Assembly: GCF_029853695.1 (NCBI RefSeq)
Contig: NZ_CP122537.1
Location: forward strand, 310,001 to 374,000
Length of the DNA stretch: 64,000 nt
Reading direction: 5' to 3'
Origin: Jannaschia sp. GRR-S6-38
GTDB taxonomy: Bacteria > Pseudomonadota > Alphaproteobacteria > Rhodobacterales > Rhodobacteraceae
Position 1 is the first letter of the stretch. Every line of letters begins with the position of its first letter. A model generated the notes under the pieces. That model saw nothing but the letters and a program-made list of their open reading frames with translations, ran no database searches and was not told the origin of the DNA. A program made the position numbers and the translations under genes. This document shows positions 24,702-33,238 of the stretch, one piece after another.

Positions 24702-25504
24702 GCGCGGCCCCGCAGGCGGATCGGTCCGAACATCGCCTCCTGCGCGATCTCGACGCGGCCGTCCTTGGCCAGCTCCAGCGTCGCCGCGAAGGTCGAGGCG
24801 GTGGCCGAGCGGCGGCGCGCGGGATCGGCGGACCAGCCATCGGGCAGGAAGCTCATCAGGTCGGTCCAGGCCATCGCGTGGCCGAGCAGCGGGCGCATGC
24901 GGGCCAGCGCCTCCTCCATCGTCCAGACGCCGTCGCGATCCATCACGAATGGCCGGAAATCGTCGCGGGTGCGCAGCCGAGCGTAGCCTTGCATCAGGTC
25001 CAGCAGCGTCGCGGTGTAGGTGACCTTGCGCGCGCGCTCGACCTGCTGGGGCGCGCCGCGGGCGAAGACGTCGCGGCCGAGCTGGTCGCGCGCCATCAGC
25101 CGGGCGGCGGCCTTCCGCATCGCCTCCAGCCGCTCGAGCTGGAAGGCCAGATGCGCGGCCAGCTCCTCGGCGGAGGGTCCCTCCTCCTCGGGGTCCGGCG
25201 GCAGGAGCAGGCGGGATTTCAGGAAGGCGAGCCAGGCCGCCATCACGAGGTAATCGGCCGCCAGCTCGATCCGCAGCGCGCGGGCCGTCTCGACGAAGGC
25301 CAGGTATTGCCGCGCCAGCCCCAGCACCGAGACGCGCCGCAGGTCGACTTTCTGCGTCCGGGCGAGCGTCAGCAGCAGGTCCAGCGGCCCCTCGAACCCG
25401 TCCACGTCGACGATCAGCGCCTCCGCGGCCAGCCGCTCCTCGACGGACATGCCGTCGCGGGGCGGGCCTTCGGGAAAGGGCGTGTCTGTCGGGTCTGACG
25501 GCAA
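24698..25504 (-). CDS. scpA: Segregation and condensation protein ScpA
   Basis: The kleisin subunit that bridges SMC heads. The 268-residue protein contains VDGFEGPLDLLLTLARTQKVDL, the kleisin N-terminal block, then YLVMAAWLAFLKSRLLLPP, and the C-terminal winged helix (ASTFAATLELAKDGRVEIAQ). The start is ATG 25504, which is 9 bp after the nagZ stop. Overlap with scpB (ATGA) and the adjacent nagZ make this a tight operon; chromosome compaction is thus coupled in expression with peptidoglycan recycling. Confidence 0.95.
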   Translation of the reverse strand: MPSDPTDTPFPEGPPRDGMSVEERLAAEALIVDVDGFEGPLDLLLTLARTQKVDLRRVSVLGLARQYLAFVETARALRIELAADYLVMAAWLAFLKSRLLLPPDPEEEGPSAEELAAHLAFQLERLEAMRKAAARLMARDQLGRDVFARGAPQQVERARKVTYTATLLDLMQGYARLRTRDDFRPFVMDRDGVWTMEEALARMRPLLGHAMAWTDLMSFLPDGWSADPARRRSATASTFAATLELAKDGRVEIAQEAMFGPIRLRGRA

Positions 25505-25513
25505 GGCGGCCCC

Positions 25514-26497
25514 TCAGGCGGCGAGTGCGTCAAGTTCCGCGCGGGCCGCATCGATGTCAAGCGCGACCGGTTCGGCGCGACAGGCCAGCGCCCGGTCGGC
25601 GCGCGCCAGGCCCTCGCCCGCGAGCGCGGGGCAGGTCTCGGCCACGATCCGCATCTCGTCGCGGTCGCCGTTGCAGTGCAGGATCACGTCGCAGCCCGCG
25701 CCCAAGGCGTCCCGGCAGCGCCCGGCGAGCGTGCCCGGCAAGGCGCCCATGCCGATATCGTCGGTCATCAGGAGCCCGCCGAAGCCGATGCCATCCCGGA
25801 TCTCGGCGATCACCGCGGGCGAGATGGTGCCGGGCAGGTCGTCCAGCGCCTCGTAGACGACATGGGCCGTCATCCCCAGCGGCAGGTCGGCCAGGCGCCG
25901 GAAGACCTCGAAATCCGTCTCGCGCAAGTCGTCGAGCGACGCGGCGACGCGCGGCAGCGACAGGTGGCTGTCGGCATTGGCGCGCCCATGGCCGGGGATG
26001 TGCTTGAGCACGGGCAGCACGCCGCCCTGCAGGCAGCCATCGGCATTGGCGCGGGCGCGGGCGGCGACCGTCTCGACCGTGTCGCCGTAAAGGCGGCTGA
26101 GCAGGAAGGGATGGGTGTGTTCGCCCGCGATATCGGCGGTGGGCGTGCAGTTGACGTCGATGCCCACCTCGCGCAGCTCGCGCGCGATGAGCGTGGCGCG
26201 CAGGAACATGGCGCGCACCGGATCGGCGGCCCGGCTCATCTGCGTCAGCGGGCGCGGCCAGCGGGTCCAGAAGGGCGGGCCCAGCCGCTGCACCCGCCCG
26301 CCTTCCTGGTCGATCAGGATCGGCGCGTCGCGGCCGACGCTGTCGCGCAGCGCCGCGGTCAGGGCGCGCATCCGGTCGGGCGTGTCCACGTTGCGGGCGA
26401 AGACGATGAAGCCCCAGGGATCGGCGTCGCGGAAGAACGCCGCCTCCCGGGCGGTCAGCACGGGGCCTTCGCATCCCATGATGAAGGCCCCGGCCAT
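25514..26497 (-). CDS. nagZ: Beta-N-acetylhexosaminidase NagZ
   Basis: A cytoplasmic family GH3 enzyme that removes GlcNAc from anhydromuropeptides during cell-wall recycling. The 327-residue protein has the substrate-loop motif KHIPGHGRANADSH, the IDQEGGRVQRL block near residue 83, and the nucleophile aspartate in LLMTDDIGM. It follows the SPOR-domain gene after 4 bp and precedes scpA by 9 bp. In species with AmpC/AmpR its product influences beta-lactamase induction; no such genes are seen here. Confidence 0.95.
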   Translation of the reverse strand: MAGAFIMGCEGPVLTAREAAFFRDADPWGFIVFARNVDTPDRMRALTAALRDSVGRDAPILIDQEGGRVQRLGPPFWTRWPRPLTQMSRAADPVRAMFLRATLIARELREVGIDVNCTPTADIAGEHTHPFLLSRLYGDTVETVAARARANADGCLQGGVLPVLKHIPGHGRANADSHLSLPRVAASLDDLRETDFEVFRRLADLPLGMTAHVVYEALDDLPGTISPAVIAEIRDGIGFGGLLMTDDIGMGALPGTLAGRCRDALGAGCDVILHCNGDRDEMRIVAETCPALAGEGLARADRALACRAEPVALDIDAARAELDALAA

Positions 26498-26501
26498 GGG
26501 A

Positions 26502-27578
26502 TCAGCGGACCGTGACGGGGATGCAGGCCGCGTCCTGGGCCAGCAGGGCCGAGCAGAAGCGCCGCGCGTCCGAGCCGTCGGCGAAGCCCACGACGCGCAG
26601 GCGCCAGAAATCGCGCCCGCCGGAGGTGGCCTTCTGGATCATCCGGCTCTTGCCGGCCATGTAGTCGCGGAAGCGGCCTTCCAGGCGGTCCCATTCGGAT
26701 CGCGCGACCGCCTCGCTGTCGAAGGCGCCAAGCTGCACGACGCGGGTGCCCGGCGCGATGCTGGCGGGGTCGATGTCGAGCGTGGCCGCGGCCGAGGCGA
26801 CCTCTGTTCCGGCCTGCGCCGCGGGCGCGTCGGTCGGCACGGCCGCCAGCGCGGCATTCACCGCGGCGGCGACATCGGGGGAGGTGGCGGCGACGCGCGC
26901 GGCGGGCCGGCCCGGGCGCTGCGCGGGCCGGGCGGACCGGACGAGGCCCGGCCCGGTGGGCAGCGCGGCGACGGCGGGCTCGGACGGCGTCTGCACCACC
27001 GGCGCGGGGGCGGCGATCTGCGCGGCCGGGGCCGAGGCGCCGACGAGTTCCTGCTCCACCGGCTCGGTGGCCAGGGCGGATGCCAGCACGAGCTGATCGC
27101 CGCCGCCGGCCAGCGCATCCGAAATGGCGACCGGCGCGGGCTTGCCCGTGATCGCGGGTGCGGAGACGGGGGCCGGGGCCGCAGGCGCGGGCGCGGCCGT
27201 GGTCGCGGCGGCGAGGCGCTCGCCCAGCGCGGGGGCGTCGAGGTCCAGCGGCGGCGGGGCCAGCACGATCTGGTCAGGCGCGGGCGCGGCCGCCCCGCCC
27301 GAGGTGATGTCCGACAGGGCCATCCCCTGATAGGGCGCGACCACGCCGCCCGGATCCTCGGGGGCGACCCGCATCGGGCCCTCCAGCGCGGCAATCACCG
27401 GCACCGCCGAGACATCGCGGAAGGTCAGGTCGACCGCCCAGGCGGCCATCCCGGCGGTGAGGCCGAGCGAGGTCAGCGCCCCCGCCCAGTTGGCAAGGCC
27501 GAAATTGCGCGCCGCGTCCATGAACCGCGAAGGCTCCTCCGCGCCGTAATCCGCGCCGAAATAGTCGAGATCCGCCAT
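26502..27578 (-). CDS. SPOR-domain membrane protein
   Basis: A 358-residue bitopic protein with likely division-site function. The N-terminus is cytoplasmic (MADLDYFGADYGAEEPSRFM), one transmembrane helix lies at about 30-50, then a long Ala/Pro-rich periplasmic linker, and the C-terminal about 75 residues match a SPOR peptidoglycan-binding domain (GTRVVQLGAFDSEAVARSEW, GRDFWRLRVVGFADGSDARRFC). SPOR domains bind glycan strands lacking peptides at the septum, so the nagZ neighbour fits. ATG 27578 follows GGAGG; an in-frame GTG at 27593 would add five residues. Confidence 0.88.
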   Translation of the reverse strand: MADLDYFGADYGAEEPSRFMDAARNFGLANWAGALTSLGLTAGMAAWAVDLTFRDVSAVPVIAALEGPMRVAPEDPGGVVAPYQGMALSDITSGGAAAPAPDQIVLAPPPLDLDAPALGERLAAATTAAPAPAAPAPVSAPAITGKPAPVAISDALAGGGDQLVLASALATEPVEQELVGASAPAAQIAAPAPVVQTPSEPAVAALPTGPGLVRSARPAQRPGRPAARVAATSPDVAAAVNAALAAVPTDAPAAQAGTEVASAAATLDIDPASIAPGTRVVQLGAFDSEAVARSEWDRLEGRFRDYMAGKSRMIQKATSGGRDFWRLRVVGFADGSDARRFCSALLAQDAACIPVTVR

Positions 27579-27706
27579 GTGCCTGCCCTCCACCGCGCGG
27601 GGCGGCGATGCCCCGGCGATCGTTGTTCACTGCCAATGGACGCCGCGTTGGTCGCGACTGTCCGCCTCTGCTCTCGTGCCCGCGGCGTGTGCCCCTGATG
27701 GGGTCT

Positions 27707-29449
27707 TCAACGCATCTCCATGGCGGGCGCGACGCCAAGGATACCCAAACCCGCCGCGATCACAAGCGAAACGGCGCACGGCAGCGCGATCTTGGCGGCG
27801 CTGTGCGCGGGATCGTCCTGCAGGAAGCGCAGGGCCGATTCGGTGTTGCCGAGGTTCCACAGTCCATGAAGACCGGAGGCCAGTTCGTAGAGATAAAACG
27901 CCACGCGATGCGGCTCGTGGGTGCGGGCGGCGATCTCGACGAGGCGCGGCCATTCGGCCAACTTCGCGGCCAGCGCCTGCTCGGCCGGATGGGTCAGGCC
28001 GGACAGGTCCGCCCCGGCCAGCGCGGCCTCGGACACGTCGATGCCCTGCTCGCGCGCCTTTCGCAGGACCGACTGCACGCGGGCATGGGCGTATTGCACG
28101 TAATAGACCGGGTTGTCCTTCGACTGCTCCAGCGCCTTCGAGACGTCGAAATCGAGCGGCGCATCGTTCTTGCGCGTCAGCATCACGAAACGCGTCACGT
28201 CGCGGCCGACCAGATCGACCACGTCCGCCAGCGTCACGAACGTGCCCGCGCGCTTCGACATCTTCAGCTGCTCGCCGTCCTGCATCAGCTTCACCAGCTG
28301 CGTGAGCTTGATGTCGAGCGGCACGCGCCCGTCTGTCAGCGCCGCAACGGCCGCCTTCATCCGCTTGACGTAGCCGCCATGGTCTGCGCCGAAGACGTCG
28401 ATCAACTGGTCGAAGCCGCGCTGCGTCTTGTCGTAGTGATAGGCGATGTCGGGCGCGAAATAGGTCCAGCCGCCATCGGATTTCTTGATCGGCCGGTCGA
28501 CGTCGTCGCCGTAGTCGGTGGATCTGAACAGCGTCTGCTCGCGCGGCTCCCAATCCTCGGGGAGCTTGCCCTTCGGCGGCTCGAGCGTGCCGCGATAGAT
28601 CAGGCCCTTCTCGTCCAACGCCGCGATCGCGGCCTCGATCTTGCCGGTCCCGTACAGCGCCTTCTCCGACGAAAACACGTCCATCTCGACGCCCAGCAGC
28701 GCCAGGTCCGCGCGGATCAGGTCCATCATCGCGTCGGTGGCGAAGTCGCGCACGTCGGCCAGCCAGACATCCTCGGGCTGGTCCAGATAGGCATCGCCGA
28801 CCTTGTCCTTCAGCGCCTCGCCCACCGCGATCAGGTAATCGCCGGGATAGGTCCCCTCGGGCCAGTCGACATCGAGGTCATGGGCTTCAAGGTAGCGGTT
28901 GTAGACCGACCGCGCGAGCACATCGACCTGCGCGCCGCCGTCGTTGATGTAGTATTCGCGGGTCACCTCGTGGCCGGAATATTCCAGCAGGCTCGCCAGG
29001 GCGTCACCGAAGACCGCGCCGCGGGTATGGCCGACATGCAAGGGCCCCGTGGGGTTCGCCGAGACGTACTCGACATTGACCCGCTGCCCCTGCCCCATCT
29101 CCGAGCGGCCAAACGCGGTGCCCTCGCGCAGGACGCGCGCGACGACCTCCTGCCAGACGGGGGACGCCAGGCGGATGTTCAGAAAGCCCGGGCCTGCCAC
29201 CTCGGCCGCGGCGATGCGCGCATCGGCCTCCAGCTTCGGCGCCAGCGCCTCGGCGATGTCGCGCGGCTTCGCCTTTGCGGGCTTGGCCAGCACCATCGCG
29301 GCATTGGTCGCCATATCGCCATGGGCCGGGTCGCGCGGCGGCTCGACCGCGACATTCGCGGTGTCGAGGCCGTCGGGCAGCGCGCCCTCGGCGGCCAGCG
29401 CGTCCAAAGCGGAAATGACGAGGGCGCGGATATCGGCGAAGAGGTTCAT
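27707..29449 (-). CDS. argS: Arginyl-tRNA synthetase
   Basis: Class I aminoacyl-tRNA synthetase charging tRNA-Arg. The 580-residue protein has the HIGH-type motif [13 protein letters not shown], the KMSKRAG sequence as the KMSKS-like loop, the N-terminal Add-1 domain and the C-terminal anticodon-binding helix bundle ([35 protein letters not shown]). ATG 29449. The 128-bp gap to the SPOR gene shows no clear promoter. It sits 55 bp downstream of dgt on the same strand. Confidence 0.97.
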   Translation of the reverse strand: MNLFADIRALVISALDALAAEGALPDGLDTANVAVEPPRDPAHGDMATNAAMVLAKPAKAKPRDIAEALAPKLEADARIAAAEVAGPGFLNIRLASPVWQEVVARVLREGTAFGRSEMGQGQRVNVEYVSANPTGPLHVGHTRGAVFGDALASLLEYSGHEVTREYYINDGGAQVDVLARSVYNRYLEAHDLDVDWPEGTYPGDYLIAVGEALKDKVGDAYLDQPEDVWLADVRDFATDAMMDLIRADLALLGVEMDVFSSEKALYGTGKIEAAIAALDEKGLIYRGTLEPPKGKLPEDWEPREQTLFRSTDYGDDVDRPIKKSDGGWTYFAPDIAYHYDKTQRGFDQLIDVFGADHGGYVKRMKAAVAALTDGRVPLDIKLTQLVKLMQDGEQLKMSKRAGTFVTLADVVDLVGRDVTRFVMLTRKNDAPLDFDVSKALEQSKDNPVYYVQYAHARVQSVLRKAREQGIDVSEAALAGADLSGLTHPAEQALAAKLAEWPRLVEIAARTHEPHRVAFYLYELASGLHGLWNLGNTESALRFLQDDPAHSAAKIALPCAVSLVIAAGLGILGVAPAMEMR

Positions 29450-29504
29450 GGCTCGGAGGTTCCGTATCGGGGTCGGGCCCGTCTAGCGCCGCGTCCGCCC
29501 GGGT

Positions 29505-30665
29505 TCAACGCGCCGCCGGCAGGGACCCGCCCTCGACGAACTGCGCGTGGCATTGCAGCGCGAAGCGGTCGGTCATGCCGGCGATGTAATCCGACACGAT
29601 CCGCGCCAGCGCCGTCTCGTCGCGCGCGTCCTCGACATCCTTGCGCCATTGTTTCGGCAGGTCCTCGGGATGGGCCATGAAATGCGGAAACAGGGCGTCG
29701 ACCACCTCGGTCACCTGCGCGCGCATCGCGACGACCGAGGGCGCGCGGTACATCCGTTCGAACAGAAACGCACGGATGACCTTCAGGTCGGACCAGAGCC
29801 CGGGCGAGAACTGCACCATCATCCGCCCGGCGTGGCGGACATCCATCGCCGAGGCGGGCGCGAGATCGCGGAGATTGGCCTCGGCCACGCGGATCACGTC
29901 TTCCACGAGGACCCCGAAGAACCGCCGCAGCGCCTCGTGGCGGCGCCGGTAGAGCGCGAGGTCCGGATAGCGGGCATCGACCTCGGCGAAGCAGTCGCGC
30001 AGGACCGGCAACTCGGCCAATTCCGCGGTCGAGAACAGCTCGGCCCGCAGCCCGTCATGCAGGTCGTGATTGTTGTAGGCGATGTCGTCGGACAAGGCCG
30101 CGACCTGCGCCTCGGCCGAAGCGTGGCTGTGCAGTTCGAGGTCGTGGACGGCGTCGTAGGCCGCAAGCGCCCAGGGCACGGGCGGCGGGACGGGGCCATT
30201 GTGTTTCGCAATGCCTTCAAGGGTTTCCCAAGTGAGGTTCAACCCGTCCCACTCGGCGTAATGCCGCTCCAGCGAAGTGACGATCCGCAGCGCCTGCGCG
30301 TTGTGGTCGAAGCCGCCATAGGGGGCCATCAAGCGGTTCAGCGCCTCCTCGCCGGTATGTCCGAAGGGCGTGTGACCCAGGTCATGGGCCAGCGCCACGG
30401 CCTCGGTCAGCTCGACATTGAGGTCGAGATGCTTGGCGATGGTGCGCGCGACCTGCGCGACCTCGATCGAATGCGTCAGGCGCGTGCGGAAATAGTCGCC
30501 CTCGTGCTCGATGAAGACCTGCGTCTTGTGCTTGAGCCTGCGGAAGGCGCTGGCATGGATGATCCGGTCCCGGTCCCGCTGGAAGGGCGAGCGGAAGGTG
30601 CTCTCCTCCTCGGGGAAGAGCCGCCCGCGCGAGGCGCGGGGATCACAGGCATAGGACACGGTCAC
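29505..30665 (-). CDS. dgt: dNTP triphosphohydrolase, Dgt-like HD-domain protein
   Basis: A 386-residue enzyme that hydrolyses dNTPs to deoxynucleosides and tripolyphosphate, so controlling nucleotide pools. The Dgt-like N-terminus GRLFPEEESTFRSPFQRDRD is followed by FRRLKHKTQVF and the HD motif: THSIEVAQVARTIA and AHDLGHTPFGH, with later histidines in DDIAYNNHDLHDGLR. Start GTG 30665; an in-frame GTG two codons later is equivalent. With dcd, ndk and guaD it forms a scattered nucleotide-metabolism set in this window. Divergent from erpA, 81 bp away. Confidence 0.93.
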   Translation of the reverse strand: MTVSYACDPRASRGRLFPEEESTFRSPFQRDRDRIIHASAFRRLKHKTQVFIEHEGDYFRTRLTHSIEVAQVARTIAKHLDLNVELTEAVALAHDLGHTPFGHTGEEALNRLMAPYGGFDHNAQALRIVTSLERHYAEWDGLNLTWETLEGIAKHNGPVPPPVPWALAAYDAVHDLELHSHASAEAQVAALSDDIAYNNHDLHDGLRAELFSTAELAELPVLRDCFAEVDARYPDLALYRRRHEALRRFFGVLVEDVIRVAEANLRDLAPASAMDVRHAGRMMVQFSPGLWSDLKVIRAFLFERMYRAPSVVAMRAQVTEVVDALFPHFMAHPEDLPKQWRKDVEDARDETALARIVSDYIAGMTDRFALQCHAQFVEGGSLPAAR

Positions 30666-30746
30666 GGGATCGGCGGCTCACTTGTGCAGGCGCGGTCTTC
30701 GCCCATATATCCAAGGCACAGGCAATTCCCACCCCCGGAGGCTGCC

Positions 30747-31076
30747 ATGGACCTGTCCCTGCCACCCCGCGTCACCCCCCGCGCCTTCGAGCGCCTCTCC
30801 GAGATCGGCGCCGCCGAACAGGGCAAGGCCCTGCGCGTGGCCGTCGAGGGCGGCGGCTGCTCGGGCTTCCAGTATCAGATCGAGCTGGACGACCCCGCCG
30901 AAGGCGATCTCGTGCTGGAAGGCGAAGGCGAGAAGGTCGTCGTGGACGAAGTCTCCCTGCCCTTCCTCGGCGGCGCGGTCATCGACTTCAGCGAGGAATT
31001 GGTGGGCTCGCGCTTCACGATCGACAATCCCAACGCGGCGTCGAGTTGCGGCTGCGGCGTCAGCTTCTCGATGTGA
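30747..31076 (+). CDS. erpA: A-type iron-sulfur carrier ErpA/IscA family
   Basis: A 109-residue Fe-S cluster carrier. The three cluster cysteines are at the expected places: Cys38 in GGGCSGFQY, and Cys101 and Cys103 in SSCGCGVSF. Sequence VTPRAFERLSEIGAAE at the N-terminus fits the family. ATG 30747 has GGAGG five bases upstream. It lies alone, divergent from dgt and convergent with the MATE gene 24 bp on. ErpA versus IscA cannot be separated on motifs alone, but isolation from isc/suf genes favours ErpA. Confidence 0.9.
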   Translation: MDLSLPPRVTPRAFERLSEIGAAEQGKALRVAVEGGGCSGFQYQIELDDPAEGDLVLEGEGEKVVVDEVSLPFLGGAVIDFSEELVGSRFTIDNPNAASSCGCGVSFSM

Positions 31077-31100
31077 CGGCGCGGGGCGCGGCCCGCCGCC

Positions 31101-32468
31101 CTACCCCCGGATCGGCGCGCGCGGCGGGGGCAGGATCAGGCGCAGGAATCGCAGGCTCAGCGTAATCGCCGCCGCGGCGAGGCCGACGCAGAGGCCCAGC
31201 CAGATCCCCTCCGGCCCGAACCCCATCTCGATCCCGAGGATCCACGAGGCCGGCAGGCCCAGCATCCAGTAGGCGACGAAGGCATAGACCATCGGCCGCC
31301 GCGTATCCTGCACGCCGCGCAGCATTCCCAGCGCCATGACCTGCGCCGCATCGACCAGCTGGAACAGTGCCGCCAGAACCAGGAGCCGCGCGCCGAGATC
31401 GAGAATGGCGGGCCGGGCCGGGTCGGTCGGGTCGACGAAGAGCGCGATGATCGCCTCGCCCCCGCCGATATAGAGCCAGGTCGCTAGCAGCACTGCGCCG
31501 AAGGACAGGATCGCCGCGGCCAGCGCGGCGCGCAGCATCCCCTCGCGATCCTCGCGGCCCCAGAACTGCCCGACGCGCACCGTGACCGCAGAGCTGAGCC
31601 CCAGATGCACCATGAAGACCAGCGCGGCGACCTGCAGCGCCACGCCATGGGCGGCCAGCGGAACGGTTCCCAGCACCCCCATCATCAGCGCCGAGGCGGC
31701 GAAGAGGCCCGACTCCGACAGGAGCGTCAGGCCGATCGGCCAGCCGAGGCGGAAGATCTCGCCGAAGACGGGCCAGTCGGGGCGATGGATGTTCCGCAGC
31801 AGGTCGAACCGCGCCATGCCCGGGCCCCGCGTCGCGTAGAAGATCAGGAGCCCGGTCGTCAGCGCGTGGACCCCCAGCGAGGCGATGGCCGCCCCGGCGA
31901 GTCCGAGTTCCGGGAAGCCCCAGTTGCCGAAGATCAGCAGCCAATTGACGCCCGCATTCAACACGCCCGCCGCCAGCACCGCCCAGAGCACGATGCGCGT
32001 GTGCTCGAGCGCCGAGAGATGCGAGCGCAGCGTGGCCGTCAGCAACGCCGGGATCAGGCCGGGCCCGGCGATGCGCAGGTAGGTCTGCGCGCCCTCGGCC
32101 ACCTGCGGGTCCTGCCCCAGCGCGCTGAGCAGCGGCCCCGACCACCAGAAGAGCGGCAGCGCCAGTGCGGCGAAGCCGGCCGACAGCCACAGCCCCATCC
32201 GGGCGATGCGGCGGACCCGGATCTCGTCCCCGCGCCCGGCCGCCGCAGAGGCCATCGGCAGAACGGCATAGGCAAAGCCCGCGCCCAGGATGAAGACCGA
32301 GAAGAAGAACGTCGCTCCGATGGTCCCCGCCGCCAGCGCCGGGACGGAATACCAGCCCAGCATCAGCGTGTCGGTCACGCCGATGGCCATCTGCGCCAAC
32401 TGCCCGCCGACGAGCGGCAGACCCAGCACCAGCGTGCGGCGCATGTGATGGGTCAAGGTGTCGGCCAT
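31101..32468 (-). CDS. MATE-family multidrug efflux transporter
   Basis: A 455-residue inner-membrane protein with about twelve transmembrane helices, expected to export cationic compounds driven by Na+ or H+. Family blocks are LVLGLPLVGGQLAQMAIGVTDTLM in helix 1, LGAGFAYAVLPMASAAAGRGD, and in the second half LLSESGLFAASALMMGVLG and VTVRVGQFWGREDREGM. It ends with the short RAPIRG tail. Substrate unknown; the marine setting makes sodium coupling plausible but unproven. The start ATG 32468 is 93 bp from the next upstream gene's stop. Confidence 0.9.
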   Translation of the reverse strand: MADTLTHHMRRTLVLGLPLVGGQLAQMAIGVTDTLMLGWYSVPALAAGTIGATFFFSVFILGAGFAYAVLPMASAAAGRGDEIRVRRIARMGLWLSAGFAALALPLFWWSGPLLSALGQDPQVAEGAQTYLRIAGPGLIPALLTATLRSHLSALEHTRIVLWAVLAAGVLNAGVNWLLIFGNWGFPELGLAGAAIASLGVHALTTGLLIFYATRGPGMARFDLLRNIHRPDWPVFGEIFRLGWPIGLTLLSESGLFAASALMMGVLGTVPLAAHGVALQVAALVFMVHLGLSSAVTVRVGQFWGREDREGMLRAALAAAILSFGAVLLATWLYIGGGEAIIALFVDPTDPARPAILDLGARLLVLAALFQLVDAAQVMALGMLRGVQDTRRPMVYAFVAYWMLGLPASWILGIEMGFGPEGIWLGLCVGLAAAAITLSLRFLRLILPPPRAPIRG

Positions 32469-32510
32469 GCCCGGGGGTTAGTGCGGCGATGCGGGCCTGT
32501 CCATCGCCGG

Positions 32511-32535
32511 CCGCTTCGGCCCCGCGTCGAAGCGG
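32511..32535 (-). terminator. Hairpin between two minus-strand genes
   Basis: CCGCTTCG (32511-32518) and CGAAGCGG (32528-32535) are perfect 8-bp arms with a 9-nt loop, 27 bp after the stop of the helical-protein gene. No T-tract follows on the minus strand, so this may be a weak or factor-assisted terminator. Confidence 0.35.
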
Positions 32536-32561
32536 GTTTGCACGCCCTGCGCGGCCCGCGC

Positions 32562-33086
32562 CTAGGCCTCGCCCGGGCGGATGCCGTCGATCAGGTCCTG
32601 CGTGCGGTTGCCCAGGCGCACCAGTTCGGCCCGGTGGCGGTCGAGCATGTGGCGATGCTCGGGATCGGCGCCGCCGGTCGCATCGTAGAGATCCAGAAGC
32701 AGGTTCTCGCGCCGCAGAAGCGGGCTCAGCGAGGTCCGCCGGACGCCCAGCGCGCCGACATGCAGCGTCGCGCCCGCTTGGCGCAAAGCCGGCCCCAACA
32801 CGGCGTCTTTCGCCGGCTCGGCCCCGAGCGCCACCATGGCCGCGGACAGGTCTTCGCGGTGATTGAGATGCGTGCGCCGCCAGGCGCCGATCAACGTCTC
32901 GGTCTCGCCGGCCGCACCATCGGCCAGCGGCGCCCATTCCGCCAGCATCTCCTCGACGGCATCGAGCAGCGCCTGGAGCCGCAGAGCCGCCGCGTCGACG
33001 CGCTTGGCCTCGGGGGTGAGCGCATCGGTCGCGGCCTTCATGTTGGCGGCCAGTTGCGGCGGGCTGGCGGGATCCTCGTCAGACAT
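32562..33086 (-). CDS. Helical protein, possibly DUF2383/ferritin-like four-helix bundle
   Basis: A 174-residue mostly alpha-helical soluble protein: MSDEDPASPPQLAANMKAAT at the start, then long helices (VDAAALRLQALLDAVEEMLAEW, LNHREDLSAAMVALGAEP, RRENLLLDLYDATGGADPEH, RHMLDRHRAELVRLGNRTQDL). The pattern of four amphipathic helices with conserved His/Asp/Glu resembles PA2169-type DUF2383 proteins, but the family match is weak. An in-frame ATG far upstream (33245) exists, but the residues before MSDEDP look like translated GC-rich non-coding sequence. It is divergent from the MFS gene. Confidence 0.55.
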   Translation of the reverse strand: MSDEDPASPPQLAANMKAATDALTPEAKRVDAAALRLQALLDAVEEMLAEWAPLADGAAGETETLIGAWRRTHLNHREDLSAAMVALGAEPAKDAVLGPALRQAGATLHVGALGVRRTSLSPLLRRENLLLDLYDATGGADPEHRHMLDRHRAELVRLGNRTQDLIDGIRPGEA

Positions 33087-33238
33087 ACCACAATTCTGCG
33101 CCTGCCGGGCCCGCCGGCACAACGGAAAACGACGCCGCCGCCGGCCCATGGCGGCGGACATCGCGCGCAACATCTTCGTGAATCGGGCCGCGCCCGCGCT
33201 ATTGAGTCCGCACCGAGACGTAACCCGGAGACAAGCGC

